17,332 bases of DNA. It comes from Candidatus Fermentibacterota bacterium. Lineage in GTDB: Bacteria > JAFGKV01. Position numbers and translations under genes: made by a program. A model generated the notes under the pieces. That model was not told the origin of the DNA and searched no databases. It saw only the letters and a list, made by a program, of their open reading frames with translations. Shown here in pieces: positions 15,594-17,332 of this stretch (positions within the stretch are counted from its first letter, which is position 1; the number at the start of each line of letters is the position of its first letter). The DNA is taken from contig JAUXFG010000080.1 of the NCBI GenBank assembly GCA_030620115.1, positions 1-17,332 on the forward strand. The letters are read 5' to 3'.

Positions 15594-15824
15594 ACAGCGT
15601 CTCCACATTTGACAATTGAATGGAGTTTGGGGTAGGCTGAACGGATAGGCTACACCGCAGTATTGCAGGCGGTGAGATGGCTTGGTCTGCGGATAGAAGA
15701 AGATCCAGCCCTTGGTGAGAGGAAAGACCAGATCATTACTCGACTTGCCATCAGAATCTCCAATGTGGAAACCTGATCCCTATCCTTGTGGCGTTCGATT
15801 GTCAAATGAGGAGACGCGACCCTT
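15594..15824 (+). mobile_element. RAYT-derived repeat, copy C (internally deleted, best inverted ends)
   Basis: The left terminus GCGTCTCCACATTTGACAAT (15597-15616) and the right terminus (15798-15817) are inverted repeats matching at 19 of 20 bases. The interior encodes GYTAVLQAVRWLGLRIEEDP then ALGERKDQIITRLAIRISN, VET and TGA, a RAYT-like C-terminus. Compared with copy B, 92 bases are missing exactly between two GGATAGGC direct repeats, leaving one GGATAGGC (15643-15650). The right end is 20 bases from the HEPN stop of pair 3, so its stem may also serve as a transcript end for that operon. Confidence 0.72.
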
Positions 15825-15836
15825 ATCCCCGCTTTC

Positions 15837-16220
15837 CTACTTGTTCACCAGCCTATTCATCTCTTCCAGAAATCCCCGGCTTTTCTCAACGATTTCCTTG
15901 ACCTGCTCGGATTCGAATTCCACCAGCGGACGATAATCCGCTTTCTGTCGATTGTCGAACAGCCAGTCAAAGTGCTTTCCCCAACAGACCTCGATCTTCT
16001 TCTCGTGAATGTAATCCCTATGAAGAGCCGAACGGACCTCCTTGTGTTTCCTGAACGCTTTCCCGTCTCTCATGAGGACCGCGGAAAAGGCATGAAAGCA
16101 AGCAAAGTAGGCATCTCTCACCGTGTTTGAGAGCCTTCCAGCGGAGAGATTATCTGCTGCGGATGCGATATCCTGCCAGGCCTTTTCAAGCCAATAGCCG
16201 ACGAGTATTTCTCGACTCAT
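15837..16220 (-). CDS. HEPN-domain protein (UPF0332-like), pair 3
   Basis: 127 residues from the ATG at 16220 (MSREILVGYWLEKAWQDI). The frame is open to 16289, but that part lies within the upstream gene. It has the features of the second HEPN lineage: a helix with RDAYFACFHAFSAVLM (35-50), a KHKEVRSALHRDYIH stretch, and NRQKADY (90-96) corresponding to the R-x-x-ADY motif near the C-terminus. The RX4HXY motif of pairs 1 and 2 is absent, so an identical RNase mechanism should not be assumed. A GAGGGAG lies about 11 bases before the ATG. It overlaps the nucleotidyltransferase by 4 bases (ATGA). Confidence 0.85.
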   Translation of the reverse strand: MSREILVGYWLEKAWQDIASAADNLSAGRLSNTVRDAYFACFHAFSAVLMRDGKAFRKHKEVRSALHRDYIHEKKIEVCWGKHFDWLFDNRQKADYRPLVEFESEQVKEIVEKSRGFLEEMNRLVNK

Positions 16221-16564
16221 GGAACGAGAACTCCCTCTCGCAGGATTTCCCGACATATGGGGAATTCGCTGAATAATCCTCCATCCCATTCATCCCCTGA
16301 CACGAACAATGGACTGAAGATAGCGTCATGCTTCATTCCAATGTCGAACAATTGTTCCACGATGTCCTTCTCTTCTTTCCAGTGCAGCGTCCGAGAGGTG
16401 ACTATGAGGAGATCGATGTCCGAATGTTGGTCTCCATCTCCGCGTGCCTTTGAGCCAAAAAGCACAACGCTTCCTACGGGGTGAAGCCTTCTCAACATCC
16501 TTGCGGCTTCCTCAATGGCTTCCCGCTCCCCTTTTTCGAGCGAGGGTTTCTCCCATGTTCTCAC
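16217..16564 (-). CDS. MNT-family nucleotidyltransferase, pair 3
   Basis: 115 residues, GTG start at 16564 preceded at 8 bases by GAGGAG. VVLFGSKARGDGDQHSDIDLL contains G37-S38, ten residues, then D49-I50-D51, the GSX10DXD catalytic motif. It is somewhat longer than the MntA proteins of pairs 1 and 2, with a C-terminal DEWDGGLFSEFPICREILREG tail typical of nucleotidyltransferases paired with UPF0332-like HEPN proteins. Coupled to its HEPN partner by ATGA. The pair lies between RAYT-derived repeats C and D. Predicted antitoxin or modifier; substrate not known for this lineage. Confidence 0.87.
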   Translation of the reverse strand: MRTWEKPSLEKGEREAIEEAARMLRRLHPVGSVVLFGSKARGDGDQHSDIDLLIVTSRTLHWKEEKDIVEQLFDIGMKHDAIFSPLFVSGDEWDGGLFSEFPICREILREGVLVP

Positions 16565-17090
16565 AAGCGCTTCTCCTCAAACAGGCCAGCGGGCAATGGC
16601 ATACATATGAGGAGCATGAGGAGAGTCATTGCATATGGGAATTCTGCAACCGCAGATGCTGAACTGCATTCCTGATATCCTGTCGTCTGGAAAAACTCGA
16701 TACTCATCAAGCCACAAGTGGGAAATTCATGGCGGCCGACAGACATGCCTATCGATTGTATACACTGTGCGTCCGCAACTGTGCACGAGAATCTAACCAT
16801 AGCCCGCTCCCTACGATACCAACAGAATGCGCAATAGTGCATAATATGATGTTACTACGTCTCACGCAAGAAAGAATGATTCTGAGAAGACCGTGGATAT
16901 GAGACGCTTGCTTGATGGCCGGCGAAACGGTACCGATATCCTGACAACACTCACGGGACCTCCGACCCGGGCAATTGGCAGGATCAGTACAATTAGCAGG
17001 CTTTACGTTTTGGGATTCCTGACAATACCTTCTTCCCGGAATTCCACGAAACCAAAAAACCATCGTCCGGCCCCGAATATCGGGCACTCC
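16565..17090. other. Gene-poor region upstream of pair 3
   Basis: 526 bases. Open frames exist on both strands (e.g. minus 16749-17087, plus 16893-17117), but they overlap each other, are Cys/Arg/Ser rich and resemble no protein I know. An imperfect direct repeat CAATTGGCAGG (16972-16982) / CAATTAGCAGG (16990-17000) is present. It probably contains the promoter for pair 3 and decayed DNA. Confidence 0.4.
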
Positions 17091-17194
17091 TCATCTGGCG
17101 CGGTCTGCACGGACTAGGGGTAGCGTCTCCACATTGGACATTTCAAGGGCAAGTCGGGCAATGATTTGGTCTGTCTCTTGACGAAGAGCGTGCA
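17091..17194 (-). mobile_element. RAYT-derived repeat, copy D (minus strand, fragment)
   Basis: The minus strand reads LHALRQETDQIIARLALEMS then NVETLPLVRADRAR and TGA at 17091. LRQETDQII is identical to copy B and SNVET to copy C. The reverse complement of the SNVET codons (CGTCTCCACATTGGA, 17124-17138) is nearly the left inverted terminus of copy C, so the element end and the transposase tail coincide. Homology to copy B stops near 17194. The orientation is opposite to copies A-C. Whether a longer transposase remnant lies beyond the window cannot be seen. Confidence 0.6.
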
Positions 17195-17332
17195 GATGCC
17201 GCTGTCAGCCCTTGACCTGTGACATGCTCCGAAACATCATCAGAAGCCGCGTCGATTCGGATAGAAGTTCCCAGGCCGCTTGACACGCCCCAGCCAGTGG
17301 AGACACTCAACTGGCATTCTGAGTGAGTGAAA
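17195..17332. other. Window edge, no gene recognised
   Basis: 138 bases with no supported coding frame or structure. CAGTGGAGACACTCAACTGG (17295-17314) contains short complementary arms (CCAGT/ACTGG) of doubtful meaning. Confidence 0.3.

Noticed and set aside
16561-17117. Three overlapping open frames upstream of pair 3
   Set aside because: Mutually overlapping on both strands, Cys/Arg-rich, no Shine-Dalgarno or family character.
8858-17194. CRISPR array or direct-repeat spacer structure
   Set aside because: The repeats are 100-280 bases long, few and protein-derived; the only short tandem repeats (7-base and 16-base) have no spacers.

Overview
The window looks like a chromosomal segment (roughly mid-50s % GC by eye) from an uncultivated bacterium, probably of the FCB (Fibrobacteres-Chlorobi-Bacteroidetes) supergroup or a neighbouring candidate phylum. 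The main reason is a long SprA-type protein at the left edge. SprA is the outer-membrane translocon of the type IX secretion system (T9SS) and is largely confined to that supergroup and its relatives. GTG starts and strong Shine-Dalgarno sites are common. No rRNA, tRNA or CRISPR array was seen. The exact phylum cannot be fixed from this window.

Left part (1-7783), ordinary chromosomal genes. On the minus strand a membrane histidine kinase, a response regulator and an FHA protein form a tight operon (8-base overlap, then a 10-base gap). The SprA-like gene follows 118 bases further on and runs off the window. A phosphorelay plus a phosphothreonine-reading protein next to a secretion translocon suggests regulation or assembly control of secretion. 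Divergently, on the plus strand, lie a DUF6599-type lipoprotein and a Tat-exported DUF362 protein.

Right part (7796-17332), an accessory island. It holds three nucleotidyltransferase/HEPN (MNT-HEPN) toxin-antitoxin-type pairs, all on the minus strand with the nucleotidyltransferase first. Two are MntA/HepT type; the third is a different HEPN lineage. Between them is an unusual two-gene plus-strand cassette: an alpha-helical solenoid protein (10491-12236), then by a 4-base GTGA overlap a 703-residue fusion (12233-14344). The fusion joins an AAA/RecF-like ATPase domain whose Walker A and Walker B have decayed to a radical SAM domain with an intact CxxxCxxC cluster motif. Facing it are a small helical protein and a cysteine-rich, HEAT-like protein broken by a frameshift.

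Four degenerate copies of one repeat punctuate the island (about 8.6, 10.0, 15.6 and 17.1 kb). Each encodes the C-terminal tail of what reads as a REP-associated tyrosine transposase (RAYT, Y1_Tnp family), and two copies have clear terminal inverted repeats. Where the region can be read, two copies share the same frame-breaking site, which suggests that an already dead element was moved in trans. The copies bracket the second and third MNT-HEPN pairs and the solenoid/radical SAM region, so they mark the boundaries of the cassettes. The best candidate for an undescribed system is the solenoid plus pseudo-ATPase/radical SAM pair.
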